Notes: generated by a model not told the origin, from the letters alone. DNA of 64,000 nucleotides from Candidatus Melainabacteria bacterium (GCA_016699165.1 CP064963.1:4774001-4838000), one strand, 5' to 3'; shown: positions 42,901 to 52,900, counted from the stretch's first letter. A program made the numbers and translations.

Positions 42901-43703
42901 AAAGCGCAGTACTAGATAAACCATATATTTCAAAATCACTTCCTCGCGGTCGCCGCACAGTGGTCGATTTGCTTGGAATAGTCAGTCAGAGAGCAAAACC
43001 TGGACATCTTATTTGCGACATAGATATGAGCTGGGCAACTGCTGTCAGAGCCAGATTGCTAGATTCTGGTGAAAGAGTAACGATAACTGCATTTTTTTTG
43101 AAAGCAATTGCTCTTGCTCAAAGAACTAATCCACTAAGCAGAACTGAAGTCTTGCCCTGGGGCAAAAGAGTAATGTACAAAGATATAGTGGCTGGTTTCA
43201 CCGTAGAGCGTGACGTGGATTACAAACCCACCGTTTTCTTTGGTGAGATTAGCAATCCTGACAATAAATCGCTAATTGATCTTGCATCGGAACTTAAGAA
43301 TTATTCTGTCGATCCGATAGCAAAAGTAGCATCCATGCAAAAACAATATCTCTTTTCGGGTTTGCCTGGTTTTCTGAGGAAAGTGATCCTCAACCTTGCC
43401 ATCAAGATTCCATCATCCAGACTGGCTTTCCAGAAATCAACATTTGGACTGACTTCGCTTGGGAAATACGGAATTCAAACTGTCTTCAGTCCTTGCATTT
43501 GCACGTCAACTTTTACAGTTGGTTCACAGGAAGATCGAGTTGTAGCAAACGACGGCGTGCTCTGTATAAGACCAATGATTACAATGGTATTGAGTTTCGA
43601 TCAGCGAGTGCTGGACCCAATAATTGCTCTTGGGTTTCTAAACGACGTAAAAGCGTTGATGGAAGGTGGCATGAGTAGCCACATCCCAAGCGAAGCGAGT
43701 TAG
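42882..43703 (+). CDS. 2-oxoacid dehydrogenase E2 acyltransferase-like protein lacking the catalytic His
   Basis: 273 residues, with no lipoyl or subunit-binding domain. The fold resembles the CAT/E2 catalytic domain: RRTVVDLLGI, ICDIDMSWATAVRARLLDSG, VTITAFFLKAIALA, then FGLTSLGKYGIQTVFSP and the C-terminal VLSFDQRVLDPIIALGFLND. True enzymes have D-H-R-x-x-D-G at that last place; here it is DQRVLDP, with Gln241 for the catalytic His and Pro for Gly. Acyltransfer by the usual mechanism is therefore unlikely; a binding or repurposed role is inferred. Confidence 0.75.
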   Translation: MAIHAVKSAVLDKPYISKSLPRGRRTVVDLLGIVSQRAKPGHLICDIDMSWATAVRARLLDSGERVTITAFFLKAIALAQRTNPLSRTEVLPWGKRVMYKDIVAGFTVERDVDYKPTVFFGEISNPDNKSLIDLASELKNYSVDPIAKVASMQKQYLFSGLPGFLRKVILNLAIKIPSSRLAFQKSTFGLTSLGKYGIQTVFSPCICTSTFTVGSQEDRVVANDGVLCIRPMITMVLSFDQRVLDPIIALGFLNDVKALMEGGMSSHIPSEAS

Positions 43704-43706
43704 AAA

Positions 43707-44003
43707 TTACCAGCGATATTTTGATCTGTCTGGTTTATCTGAAGAGTTGACTGCAATTCTTTTGCCTTCCAGATGTGTGCCATCAAGGATGGTGATTGCA
43801 TCGGCAGCTGAATACTGTGAGTTCATTTCTACAAAGGCAAACCCACGTTGCTTTCCTGTTTCGCGATCAAAAGGTATTGCAACCGATGAGACAGGTCCTG
43901 CTTGTTCGAAATGCTTCTGAAGGCGTTCTTCGGACACGTTGGAAGGTAGATTGCCCACGTAGAGCTTCTTGGATTGGTTATACATTAATATTTCTTTTGA
44001 CAC
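43707..44003 (-). CDS. Single-RRM RNA-binding protein
   Basis: 98 residues from GTG 44003 (ATG 43985 is an alternative giving 92). One RRM with both signatures: RNP2 LYVGNL and RNP1 KQRGFAFVEM. The C-terminus is short and basic (SDKPDRSKYRW). Small RRM proteins like this are abundant in cyanobacteria and often cold-regulated; here that is only analogy. It lies three bases from the convergent E2-like gene's stop. Confidence 0.9.
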   Translation of the reverse strand: MSKEILMYNQSKKLYVGNLPSNVSEERLQKHFEQAGPVSSVAIPFDRETGKQRGFAFVEMNSQYSAADAITILDGTHLEGKRIAVNSSDKPDRSKYRW

Positions 44004-44137
44004 TAATAACGGTAACTAACAGATTCGACCGCTTTGCCCCAGTGCCGGGAGCTATATCTATTATGGGCGTATTCTGGAGCTTTTAAACAAAGCATTAATC
44101 GGTTTGTGACAATTATTATTGGTCAGGCGGCGATCGC

Positions 44138-44983
44138 CTACCATTGTTCATATCCCTTGGGCGGCGCTACGTTTTCGAACTCAGAGGCGTTCAAATTTAT
44201 CAGTTCGACCGCAGTTTTCATTCCTTTTCCGGCTTTCAAATCGCGTTTACAACATCTGAAAATGCCACCATTTTTGGCAAATAACAAGTCGCCATTCTGA
44301 TCCCAATCAGCCCAATCGGTTCGATCAAGATCAATTAAGATGTCGCCCGCAGTATCACTAACTCGATAGTGCATGTGATACCACGGAAATGGTGGCTCGC
44401 TGGAAATATTTACGATTTTCATTTGGAGTGAAATTGCATTTTTCGGTGAAGGCTTACTATAAGAGTACATTTCATCATGACCTTCACCTGTATAAGTCCA
44501 ACCATCACGCGCAAGTCGCATTCCCCATATAGGCTGATCTTCACCCCGGCCTGAATGTTCATGCAATGGTTCCAGTTGGAAATGCCTTATGACACTTGAG
44601 TCATTTCCTGGCGCAAACTCTTCCATCCTGTGATTGAGCCGAATAGTTTTATTTTCACCAAATAATGCACCGCCTCCCCAGGCATCACCTTTTGGCCAGT
44701 ATGTTAGCGCAGTCAAATACGGTGGCTTGCTTAAAACAGTCCAGGTGTATGGTGCTCTTCCATAATCTTGTAAAAAACTGAGCAGAAATTTTCCGTCAGG
44801 CGAGATGTCACAGCGCCTCTCGTAAATACGACCTTTAAACCATTGTCCTGGTGTAAAAGTGTCGTCCTGGCGATTCCACGAAATTAACTGCACTTGTTTC
44901 GACGGACCTCGACGGTAAATTAAGGCTTGGCGGGATTCGCGAGCCAAAAGTACGAAAAGTCTTGCAGGAGGTTTTTGGGGCAT
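44138..44983 (-). CDS. Hypothetical beta-rich protein
   Basis: 281 residues from ATG 44983; an ATG at 45007 is in frame but would lie inside the divergent gene. The sequence is Trp- and Tyr-rich, with repeated short beta-like elements (CDISPDGKFLLSFLQDYG, WGMRLARDGWTYTGEGHDEM, DWADWDQNGDLLFAKNGGIF), which suggests a beta-propeller-like fold. No family is recognised and there is no signal peptide. A TATAAT on its strand lies 6 bases before ATG, so the transcript may be leaderless. Confidence 0.6.
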   Translation of the reverse strand: MPQKPPARLFVLLARESRQALIYRRGPSKQVQLISWNRQDDTFTPGQWFKGRIYERRCDISPDGKFLLSFLQDYGRAPYTWTVLSKPPYLTALTYWPKGDAWGGGALFGENKTIRLNHRMEEFAPGNDSSVIRHFQLEPLHEHSGRGEDQPIWGMRLARDGWTYTGEGHDEMYSYSKPSPKNAISLQMKIVNISSEPPFPWYHMHYRVSDTAGDILIDLDRTDWADWDQNGDLLFAKNGGIFRCCKRDLKAGKGMKTAVELINLNASEFENVAPPKGYEQW

Positions 44984-45000
44984 TGGTATATTATATTTGC
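44984..45000. promoter_or_regulatory. 17-bp divergent promoter region with possible leaderless starts both ways
   Basis: The whole interval between two divergent ATGs is TGGTATATTATATTTGC. On the minus strand TATAAT (44990-44995) lies 6 bases before ATG 44983; on the plus strand TATATT (44987-44992) lies 8 bases before ATG 45001. No room exists for ribosome-binding sites. Confidence 0.4.
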
Positions 45001-46131
45001 ATGTCACAAGATCTAGACTTAGACGAAACCTGTCAGACCCTTTTTGATGATGTCATGCGCATGGCGTGCCAATTTCTGGAAGAGTTGGGTAGTTTTTTTC
45101 CAGTTGCTGAAGCACTCACTAAAGAGGGGGAGTACGCATATTTTGCTATAGAGTCAGAAACTGAAAAGGCAAATGAGTTTAACGCCGAGTTTTTCAGGCT
45201 TTTCAAGGAAACAATCGAAGAAGAAAAATTCCAAGCCACTGCGGTCGCTATAAACGTTTCAGTTAAATCAGGTGTATTTAAAAAAGAAGACGCCATTCAT
45301 GTAAACATACAAACTCGCATGGGCGAATTTATCGACATAATCACTTCATACAAATTGAATAAAGGAAAAGTGGAACTAGGTGCATCAATACTGAGCAATC
45401 CTGTTACAAATCAGGTTGGGCATTTATTTCCCGTTCTATGCGAATTCTCCTGGGACAATTCTTGTTTGTTTTTGTGTGTGGGTTTGGCGCAAAATCTTTT
45501 CTCTACACGAAAAGTCGAACATCTAAAAACGCAAATGAAAGCAATAGACCTTTTGCTGAAAAAGTCATCACTTCCTGGCTTTAAAGAACCTATCAATGGA
45601 GATGGTCCATTAGCTTTAATTTTGCAAATGCCTGGATATTCAGGAATTCACTATTTAAGACATTTTGCAGCTTATGTTTGGGCTGGCGAAACTAATATCC
45701 CACCTTATTCCAAAGAAAATAAAAGTGAATGGAGCAAACTCTATACTGAGAGTATGGGTAAAGCTAAAGACGGTGAGCGTTTTGATCATCTGATGTTTCA
45801 TAGTGACTGTCAGGGGTTTTATGCACCAATAGAATTTGTTGAAGTTATTTTTGGTGGCGAAGAAGGGAGTGCCACCAAGATTGATGGCGATATGTTAGGC
45901 TCAAGTCAGCGCTTATTGGCAGAGTGTGAGAGTTTAGCGAAGCATTTGAAAATTCCTTCAGAACTAAAATATGACAGCGACGAACTAGTCGAAATCTTGA
46001 ATGCTGAAGAATCTGAGAACGACTCTGAGACTGAATGGAAGCGCTATGCCACCGAAATTTATGTTTGTTTGAATCTGATTGAAGCGTGCAAAGAGTCGAT
46101 CAAGCGTAAGTCTCTTCTGGTATTTTGTTAG
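45001..46131 (+). CDS. Immunity-protein-like hypothetical protein
   Basis: 376 residues, soluble, acidic. The first ~130 residues resemble small regulatory or immunity-type domains (FFPVAEALTKEGEYAYFAIE). The last ~110 (FDHLMFHSDCQGFYAPIEF, LGSSQRLLAECESLAKHL, YVCLNLIEACKESIKRK) have the look of a domain I associate with polymorphic-toxin immunity proteins, but I cannot name a family. No toxin partner is visible nearby. The gene at 46149 follows 17 bases later, so the two may be a functional pair. Confidence 0.55.
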   Translation: MSQDLDLDETCQTLFDDVMRMACQFLEELGSFFPVAEALTKEGEYAYFAIESETEKANEFNAEFFRLFKETIEEEKFQATAVAINVSVKSGVFKKEDAIHVNIQTRMGEFIDIITSYKLNKGKVELGASILSNPVTNQVGHLFPVLCEFSWDNSCLFLCVGLAQNLFSTRKVEHLKTQMKAIDLLLKKSSLPGFKEPINGDGPLALILQMPGYSGIHYLRHFAAYVWAGETNIPPYSKENKSEWSKLYTESMGKAKDGERFDHLMFHSDCQGFYAPIEFVEVIFGGEEGSATKIDGDMLGSSQRLLAECESLAKHLKIPSELKYDSDELVEILNAEESENDSETEWKRYATEIYVCLNLIEACKESIKRKSLLVFC

Positions 46132-46148
46132 CTGATGGTTTTTAGAAA

Positions 46149-47282
46149 ATGAACGAAGACGAGTTCTGGACTTTCATCTCAATGATTTCGCAAAAAGCTT
46201 TGCTACGTGGCGAAGAGACTAAGGCGGTTGAAAAGCTTTCAAACGTATTAACGAGATTATCTAAATCAGAACTTGAATCCTTTCAAAAATTATTTGCTCA
46301 GATGCTCGACAGGATCGATGATAAGAGCTATAGAAATGAGTGTCCCGGTTCTCAATCAGACGATACATTTTTGTATGCTAGATGCTTTGTAATTGGGCGC
46401 GGTAGAGAACACTTTTATAAAGTGCTGCACAATCCCAAATTGATGCCAAAAGGAGAAGAAAGTTTTGAGCATCTACTGCAACTGATCGATGATATCGAAG
46501 TCGATGATGATTTTCTGAAGCTGGGACCTAAATCTATTGAGCGCTTGGATATTTCATTTGAATATAAAAACCTAATATTTGATGGATGGGATCATCCAAT
46601 AAAAAAACCGTTTAACTCTGTCATTGAGCGCTTTCTCTTGAAGTTACAGGAATTGCATTTTAAGCTTCCTGGTTACAGCGCCATTGCAATTTTGTGTACT
46701 GATAAAATATCGGAAGACCAGGTGGAAATCATGCCACCAGATATTCATACGTTTGATTGGCGAATGGTTCAAGTTGGTGTCGCGCTTGAAAAAATAGAGA
46801 ATAGCTCAGAAGATGATTTCGTTTTCTGGATTAATATTATGGAAGTTGCATTACATAGGTTGTTCACAGATAATCCCGAGTTGCTGAAGGCAGTTAACCA
46901 TGTGATTGAATTCTTGCGTCGAGAGGGTGAAACTGCATCCAGTATACTTTTGGATAAGTCGTTTAAGACTGCCACCGCTCAGATTTTTATCGTTGTTACC
47001 CATGAGTGTAAATATCTGATTTTCTTGCATTTGAAAATCCCCGGACAAAACATAGATACCAAAAAAGCTGTTTTTTCTTTCTCGAAGTTTTTTGATGTTA
47101 GAACTCTGATAAACGACGTGAAAATTACCAAAGACGCAGTGATTTTCAAATCGAAAAAGGGAGAATCAGCATCGCAAATGATAAAAGATTACAGTTTTCA
47201 AAGTGAAATAAAGTTGTCGGATTTTCTATCCGAATCGTGGCAACCTATTGAAACTATTTATTGGCTGGACAAATACGCCTAG
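46149..47282 (+). CDS. DUF4240-domain protein
   Basis: 377 residues, soluble. Residues ~1-125 match DUF4240: MNEDEFWTFISMISQKA, FQKLFAQMLDRID, SDDTFLYARCFVIGRGREHF, YKVLHNPK. The remaining ~250 residues are unassigned; the end (FFDVRTLINDVKITKDAVIF, KSKKGESASQ) is beta-rich. DUF4240 proteins often occur as standalone or immunity-like genes, which fits the neighbour at 45001. The stop overlaps the convergent kinase gene by four bases. Confidence 0.7.
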   Translation: MNEDEFWTFISMISQKALLRGEETKAVEKLSNVLTRLSKSELESFQKLFAQMLDRIDDKSYRNECPGSQSDDTFLYARCFVIGRGREHFYKVLHNPKLMPKGEESFEHLLQLIDDIEVDDDFLKLGPKSIERLDISFEYKNLIFDGWDHPIKKPFNSVIERFLLKLQELHFKLPGYSAIAILCTDKISEDQVEIMPPDIHTFDWRMVQVGVALEKIENSSEDDFVFWINIMEVALHRLFTDNPELLKAVNHVIEFLRREGETASSILLDKSFKTATAQIFIVVTHECKYLIFLHLKIPGQNIDTKKAVFSFSKFFDVRTLINDVKITKDAVIFKSKKGESASQMIKDYSFQSEIKLSDFLSESWQPIETIYWLDKYA

Positions 47283-48517
47283 TGATTAAACGCAAAGAAT
47301 CCGATAATGCTAAGTACAGCTATCGCAGCAGCGGCGATGCCCGCAATCTTAGTAATCTGTCTTCTTTTGCGTGCTATCATCGCATTTTCAATGAGCATCT
47401 GCACACGGCGAGGAAATACTTCAAGTCGTTCCATTAGTTTTGCAGGTGACTCGAATCTAGTTCTGGGGTCTTTTTCCAAACACTTCTCGATTATTTCGTC
47501 GAGTTCACCAGGACGGCTCATGTCAGGTTTGACATTAGAAATTCGTGGTGGCAGTTTTAGTGCGTGTTGGTTTTTTATTTCTTGGTATTCGCTACCAGAA
47601 AATGGTGCCCTTCCAGTTAAAAGGTCATAGCCAATGTTGCCTAGATTGTAGACTTCGCAATTCTCAGTAAAGTCCATGTTGCGCGCTTCTTCGCCAGATA
47701 AATATAGCGCGTCCCAGGCTGTAAGTGGTGTCTCGGCAAACTTGCATTTAGGTAAAGCAAAGTCAGTTAGCACCACAAATGGTTCAGAGTTCATATCGTC
47801 TATGAATAAAATATTTCCGGGACGCAAATCCTGGTGCATAATTCCTTGTGATTTTGCGTATTTAAGCGCTTCGCATACTCCAATCAGAATTTTTATTGCG
47901 ACCTCAGGACTTGGCGTTCCATGCATCGCAATGTATTGGTCTAAATCAAATCCGTCTTTATATGCTGAAACCAAATATGGTGTCGTGCCTTGAACACCGA
48001 CATCGACAACCTTGGCAATATTTGGATGAGTAAGTGGTTGAATCTTTTTTGCTTCACTCTGGAAAGTGGCATGCATAGCGGGTGCAATACGCTTAAAACA
48101 CTTCACTGCAACTTTAGACCCGCGCGCACGGTCACGACACAGCAGTGTGGTGGCACGTGGGCTGTCGCCTAGAAAGGCAATCGGCGCATATTTGTCTAAT
48201 GGAAAACTGTCCGCTTGAATTTTCAAAGAAGTCGGATCTAGTGAAACAGGATCTAACTCGCCTTGTTTCAAATTAGAGGCTAATTTTTGTGCGTTTGGGC
48301 TAGGGCATGAGCAAAGTCCTGGCGACTGAAAAGAATCGTTGGTTTGCGCGGGCACTCGACGCTTGCAATTGCCACAAATATCAATTGAAAACTGAGAATT
48401 GGGCGAATAAGGACGCTCGCACCGACACGCGTAAAACCATTGCGTCTTTGGTTCCGACCCTGGCAAAGCTACTGGGCGGAAACAGATTTGACAAGTGGAG
48501 GATGTTTGAGTTGGCAT
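47279..48517 (-). CDS. Ser/Thr protein kinase with N-terminal zinc ribbons and C-terminal TM helix
   Basis: 412 residues. Cys pairs C9/C12, C31/C33, C48/C51 and C69/C71 suggest two N-terminal zinc ribbons. The kinase domain (~110-375) has VAVK (Lys139), Glu155, MHQDLRPGN (Asp230, Asn235) and TDFALPK at the DFG position (Asp252, Gly replaced by Ala). The glycine-rich loop is weak (FLGDSPRATTL). A C-terminal transmembrane segment (KIAGIAAAAIAVLSIIGFFA) ends the protein, which is probably kinase-in-cytosol. Catalytic Asp and Lys remain, so activity is possible. TATAAT lies 6 bases before ATG. Confidence 0.85.
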   Translation of the reverse strand: MPTQTSSTCQICFRPVALPGSEPKTQWFYACRCERPYSPNSQFSIDICGNCKRRVPAQTNDSFQSPGLCSCPSPNAQKLASNLKQGELDPVSLDPTSLKIQADSFPLDKYAPIAFLGDSPRATTLLCRDRARGSKVAVKCFKRIAPAMHATFQSEAKKIQPLTHPNIAKVVDVGVQGTTPYLVSAYKDGFDLDQYIAMHGTPSPEVAIKILIGVCEALKYAKSQGIMHQDLRPGNILFIDDMNSEPFVVLTDFALPKCKFAETPLTAWDALYLSGEEARNMDFTENCEVYNLGNIGYDLLTGRAPFSGSEYQEIKNQHALKLPPRISNVKPDMSRPGELDEIIEKCLEKDPRTRFESPAKLMERLEVFPRRVQMLIENAMIARKRRQITKIAGIAAAAIAVLSIIGFFAFNH

Positions 48518-48523
48518 GGCAAG

Positions 48524-48529
48524 ATTATA
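48524..48529 (-). promoter_or_regulatory. TATAAT element 6 bases before the kinase ATG
   Basis: On the minus strand TATAAT ends 6 bases before the kinase start (48517), again predicting a leaderless or near-leaderless mRNA. No clear -35 at optimal spacing is seen. Confidence 0.35.
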
Positions 48530-48617
48530 CTCAAAAATTCAGGGTTCAACGCTCCCATGCTTTGGGTAAAACTGATAAAGGCATCCATTTAACAATTAAC
48601 TTTGACGGGGCAAACGG

Positions 48618-48782
48618 ATGAAAATTTTAGGGATAATCGTTGTTGTCGTAGGCATTTTTCTTTTCTGTGGCAATGTTTTCGGATTTTTCCCGACATTTCC
48701 CCTAGTGGGTTGGGGCACCATATTGCTTGGTGGTTGGATAATGAAGCAGGGCGGCGAAAAATCCGAGCCTCCCACCCCGTAG
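48618..48782 (+). CDS. 54-residue small membrane protein
   Basis: ATG 48618 follows GGGG at seven bases. The product has two hydrophobic segments (KILGIIVVVVGIFLFCGNVF and LVGWGTILLGGWIM) separated by FFPTFP and a short polar C-terminus (KQGGEKSEPPTP). Two-helix small proteins of this type are common but unassigned. It is divergent from the kinase and convergent with the zinc-ribbon gene, whose stop lies 14 bases away. Confidence 0.65.
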   Translation: MKILGIIVVVVGIFLFCGNVFGFFPTFPLVGWGTILLGGWIMKQGGEKSEPPTP

Positions 48783-48796
48783 CGATAAAACAACGC

Positions 48797-49897
48797 TTAA
48801 GTGAATTGTTGATTCACATAAAAACGGTCTTTGCAGAGAGTGCAGTAAAAGAAATGAAAAGTCGCGTCGCGTTGATCGGCGAAAACTTCCTCTTCCTGGA
48901 ACTGCAAAAAGAAAAACATTCTTTTAGAACATGTCGGGCATTTTTGATGCTCCGGGTGTTGAATCCAGGTCGGAAAACCACCTAGTTGAGAGTATCTATA
49001 TTTAGACCACTCAGGTGCAGCAAAGTAAGGATCCCGTGACTGTGCATCTTTTTTCAAAATCAAATCGCCACTTAAATTATCATCTTCTTTTATCCAATCT
49101 GGAACAGTGTCTTTATAAATATTCTCGGTATCAATTTTCATCATTCCATCTTTTAGTACGCTCATGCTGCCGAGGTCGAAGCGGGAGCACAAGTTGCAAA
49201 ATGGCATGTGAATAGTTTCAATGCCGAAGCCTTGAATCACTTCTGCAACTGCATATGGTACCAACTGGAGGCGAATTAATGGTCTGTCGCATAATGGGCA
49301 TTTGTCAGAGGTGGATTCGTCTGTCTGAATGAACGCGATATTTAAAGCATGGCAAAGCGGAGAATACAAAAGTCTCTTGTTGTATTTGTCGTCTAGTTCC
49401 CAACCGGCGACTTCGGGATAATCTTCAATAGGTGCATTTAGTCTTTTGCTCCATTTGGGAGGTCGCTTCTTCCATTCGACAAACTGATTAAATGCTTTAC
49501 TACTGTTGCACCAGGGAAGATACTCGAGCGCAAAAATTGTACGGTCTGAAAAATCGTCGTTTATCAGCTTAAACAAAAGCTCTTCAGTTTGACTTTCCGC
49601 ACCGCGAAAAAGATAGCCAGATAAGTTAACCTCGCCATTCTCAATCCAGAATTTAAGAAGACTATCGATATTAAAATCAGTGAAAATGAGGAGATCATTC
49701 AACATTTCATTCATAGAATAATTATCGTCTACAATCTGTTTTTCGATTGCTTCGTTTAATTTGCGATGAGCACTAGGCTTAAGCTGTTTAAACAGCTCGA
49801 CACGCCTCTCTTCCCTAGCTAGCCACTCTTCGCGATTGTTGTTGTTTTCGTAACTAGCAATCAGCTCATCGATGAGTGAATTTTCGTTTTCAGACAT
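48797..49897 (-). CDS. Hypothetical protein with two CxxC-type metal-binding segments
   Basis: 366 residues, soluble. After an N-terminal helical part (ERRVELFKQLKPSAHRKLNE), two segments carry paired Cys: CPLCDRPL with CNLC (around residues 200-240) and CPTCSKRMFFFLQFQ with YCTLC (around 320-360), likely zinc ribbons. The LGGFPTWIQHPEHQKCP region resembles DUF1963-type proteins. The gene starts three bases after the stop of the glucan synthase and is probably its operon partner. Confidence 0.65.
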   Translation of the reverse strand: MSENENSLIDELIASYENNNNREEWLAREERRVELFKQLKPSAHRKLNEAIEKQIVDDNYSMNEMLNDLLIFTDFNIDSLLKFWIENGEVNLSGYLFRGAESQTEELLFKLINDDFSDRTIFALEYLPWCNSSKAFNQFVEWKKRPPKWSKRLNAPIEDYPEVAGWELDDKYNKRLLYSPLCHALNIAFIQTDESTSDKCPLCDRPLIRLQLVPYAVAEVIQGFGIETIHMPFCNLCSRFDLGSMSVLKDGMMKIDTENIYKDTVPDWIKEDDNLSGDLILKKDAQSRDPYFAAPEWSKYRYSQLGGFPTWIQHPEHQKCPTCSKRMFFFLQFQEEEVFADQRDATFHFFYCTLCKDRFYVNQQFT

Positions 49898-49900
49898 GTA

Positions 49901-52900
49901 TTAAATACTAACTCTAACTTCGTGATACTGTCTATCATCGACTAAATGAGCCAATCCGTCTGATTGTTCGACTCCGTCTACGACGACAGATTTTTTGCCG
50001 GCGTTTTGGATAATTGTTATGTGATAAACCGTCTCTCTGAAACGATAGTGAATTTGAACTTCATTCCAGTCTTTGGGTAGACATGGAGCGAAGCCAAGTT
50101 TGTTTGTTTTGAGTCTGAGCCCAAGGAGCGATTCCATAATTAGTCTATACATCCAGGCTGAGGAGCCTGTGTACCAGGTCCAGCCACCACGCCCGGTGTG
50201 AGGTTCGCATCCATATACGTCAGCTGCCACTACGTATGGTTCGACCTTGTATTTATTTACTTCTTCTTGGTTGCGCGCATGATTAATAGGATTAATCATG
50301 GAGAACAATTCCCAGGCTCGCTCGTGATTGCCTTGCGAGGCATAAGCCATGATAGCCCAGATGGCACCATGCGTGTATTGACCGCCGTTCTCGCGCACGC
50401 CAGGCACGTATCCTTTGATGTATCCAGGATTTAGCTCAGACTTATCGAAAGGTGGGTCGAGCAATTGAATGATACCAGCGTCTTTCTTGACCAGGTGTTC
50501 GTACAGTGACTCTAATGCCATACCAGATTTGTCTTTGTTGCCAGCACCAGACAATATAGACCAGCTTTGCGAGATCGAGTCGATTTTGCATTCATCATTA
50601 GAAGCCGAACCAAGGGCGACACCATCATCGAAGTATGCTCTGCGATACCATTTTCCATCCCAGCCATTTCTGTCGATATTTGATTTTAGTTTAGCCAGTT
50701 CGTTTTGACACAGTGTTTTAAACTTGGTATCACCACGCAGTTCGCAAATCTTTTGGAAGCGGCGCAAGACTTCGCATAAGAAGAATGCAAGCCAGACACT
50801 TTCGCCTTTGCCATGCTCTCCCACTTTGTTCATGCCGTCGTTCCAGTCGCCACAGCCCATCAATGGCAGTCCGTGCTCACCCATGCGAAGACCATGTTTG
50901 ATAGCGCGTTTACAATGCTCATAAAGGCTCACAACTTCGTCTGAGCGTCCAGGTAAATCGTAATAAGATTCATCTTGGGGATTGACTGGGCGACCGGTTA
51001 GAAATGGTGCTGTTTCATCCAATACGCCAGTGTCGCCAGTCGTCATCACGTAACGGCAGGCAGCAAGCGGTAACCAGAGATAGTCATCAGATATGTGAGT
51101 GCGGACGCCGCGACCAGAAGGTGGATGCCACCAGTGTTGAACATCGCCTTCTGTAAATTGTCTTGATGAGCACAAGAGCAGTTGCTTGCGCAAAAGTGGT
51201 GCTTCTGCGTGGATGAGCGCCATGCAGTCTTGTAACTGGTCTCGAAAACCAAATGCGCCACCAGATTGGTAGTAGCCGCTTCGTCCCCAGATGCGACAGG
51301 ATATGGTTTGATAAATGAGCCATCCGTTTGCAAGCATGTTTACAGCAGGATCTGGTGTCTGAATATTCACCGTACCAAGAGTGTGTTTCCAGTATTCGCA
51401 TAGCTCGATGAAAGCTTGATTACGCGAAGTGCTTCCTCTATAACGGGTTAAAAGTTTGGTGGCGTCTTCGGTGTTTTGAGCGATGCCCATTCTAAATACT
51501 ACTTCGCGCTCTTGCCCTTCGGATAAGTCGAAAGCTACTTGCATGGCAGCACATGGGTCCAGTCCGCTTCCTACCCGTCCAGAGAGCCTTGTGCGGTGCA
51601 GAGCGGCGGGGTCGGATAGGCTTCTGTTGCGTCCGATGAATTCGGTTCTATCGGCGGTCAAAGATCTAGTAGTATCATCTACATCTAAGAATGCTACACG
51701 CTCGGCAAATTCAGAACTATATCTATTGCGTGAGAACAGGGCACCAGATTTGGGGTCAATCTCAGACGAGATATGCATGGCTGTTTTGGGGCGCAAATCT
51801 CCAAGTACCCATTCAACATATGATGTTGCAGATAGTTTACGCGCTCGCCCGGAGCGGTTGTGCACCTTCAACGCCATGAATTTGACAGGTGAATCTATTG
51901 CTACATAAACCCAGAGTTCGGTGAAAATGCCTTCTTCTTCATGCTCGAATACTGTGTAGCCAAAACCATGTCTGCTGCTGTATCTGGTTTTGCCGGTGGC
52001 AGGCAGTGGGGTGCACGACCAAAAATGTCCTGTTTCTTCGTCTCTTATATAAATTGCTTCGCCTGGAGTGTCGCATACAGGATCGTTGTACCATGGACTT
52101 AAACGAAACTCGTGCGCGTTTTCAAGCCAGGTGTAACCAAGTCCACTTTCTGATACCACTGTTCCAAAATATGGATTGGCAATGACGTTGCACCATGGTG
52201 CCGGTGTCACATGGTCCAGACCGGTTGTGATTACATATTCGCGACCATCTGTGGTGAAGCCGCCTGTGCCATTGAATAAAATCAAATCGCTTCTATCAAT
52301 GCTTTCTTTGGGTGTTGAATCGTAGCGCTGGGTGCGGCTGGGTGAAAAGCGAGGGACTTGAACATCGCGCCAGGCTTGACCGATAATCTGGTCCTGAAGT
52401 GTTCCTCTGGTGTCAGATATGATGGCGCGAGCAACTGTTTGAAATAAAATCTTGTCTTCGTTTGAAATGTGCTCGGTGGCACGCAAGAATATGCCACCAG
52501 GTCTATCTACTAGATTTGCTTCGATACCAGATGCGATGAGACCCATTATCTGGTCTTGAATCAATTGTCTGTAACCAGCCTGGTCTTCGTTCCATATAAC
52601 AAGATCCACAGGCAAGCCTTTTAAGCGCCAGTAGGCGTGTGCTTGTACAAGTTGTCTGACTAAGTCTATGTTTTCTGAATCTTTTATGCGCAGTAAAACT
52701 ATAGGCAAATCGCCAGAGATAGCGTATCCCCAGAGTCCTGACTGACCACGTCTGTTTTTGATCATGACGCCCGAATCTGCTCGCAGAGCGCGATTAGAAT
52801 ATATGACTGAGCTTGCCAGTCGAGCGTAAAGTTGTCCGTCTGATTCTGATGCGTTTAATTGTCTGAGCACCACCTGACTGTGAGTCCAGGCAAGATCAAA

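Noticed and set aside
48307..48621. Plus-strand frame of 104 codons
   Set aside because: It lies antisense to the Cys-rich N-terminus of the kinase and has no ribosome-binding site or domain; treated as a shadow.
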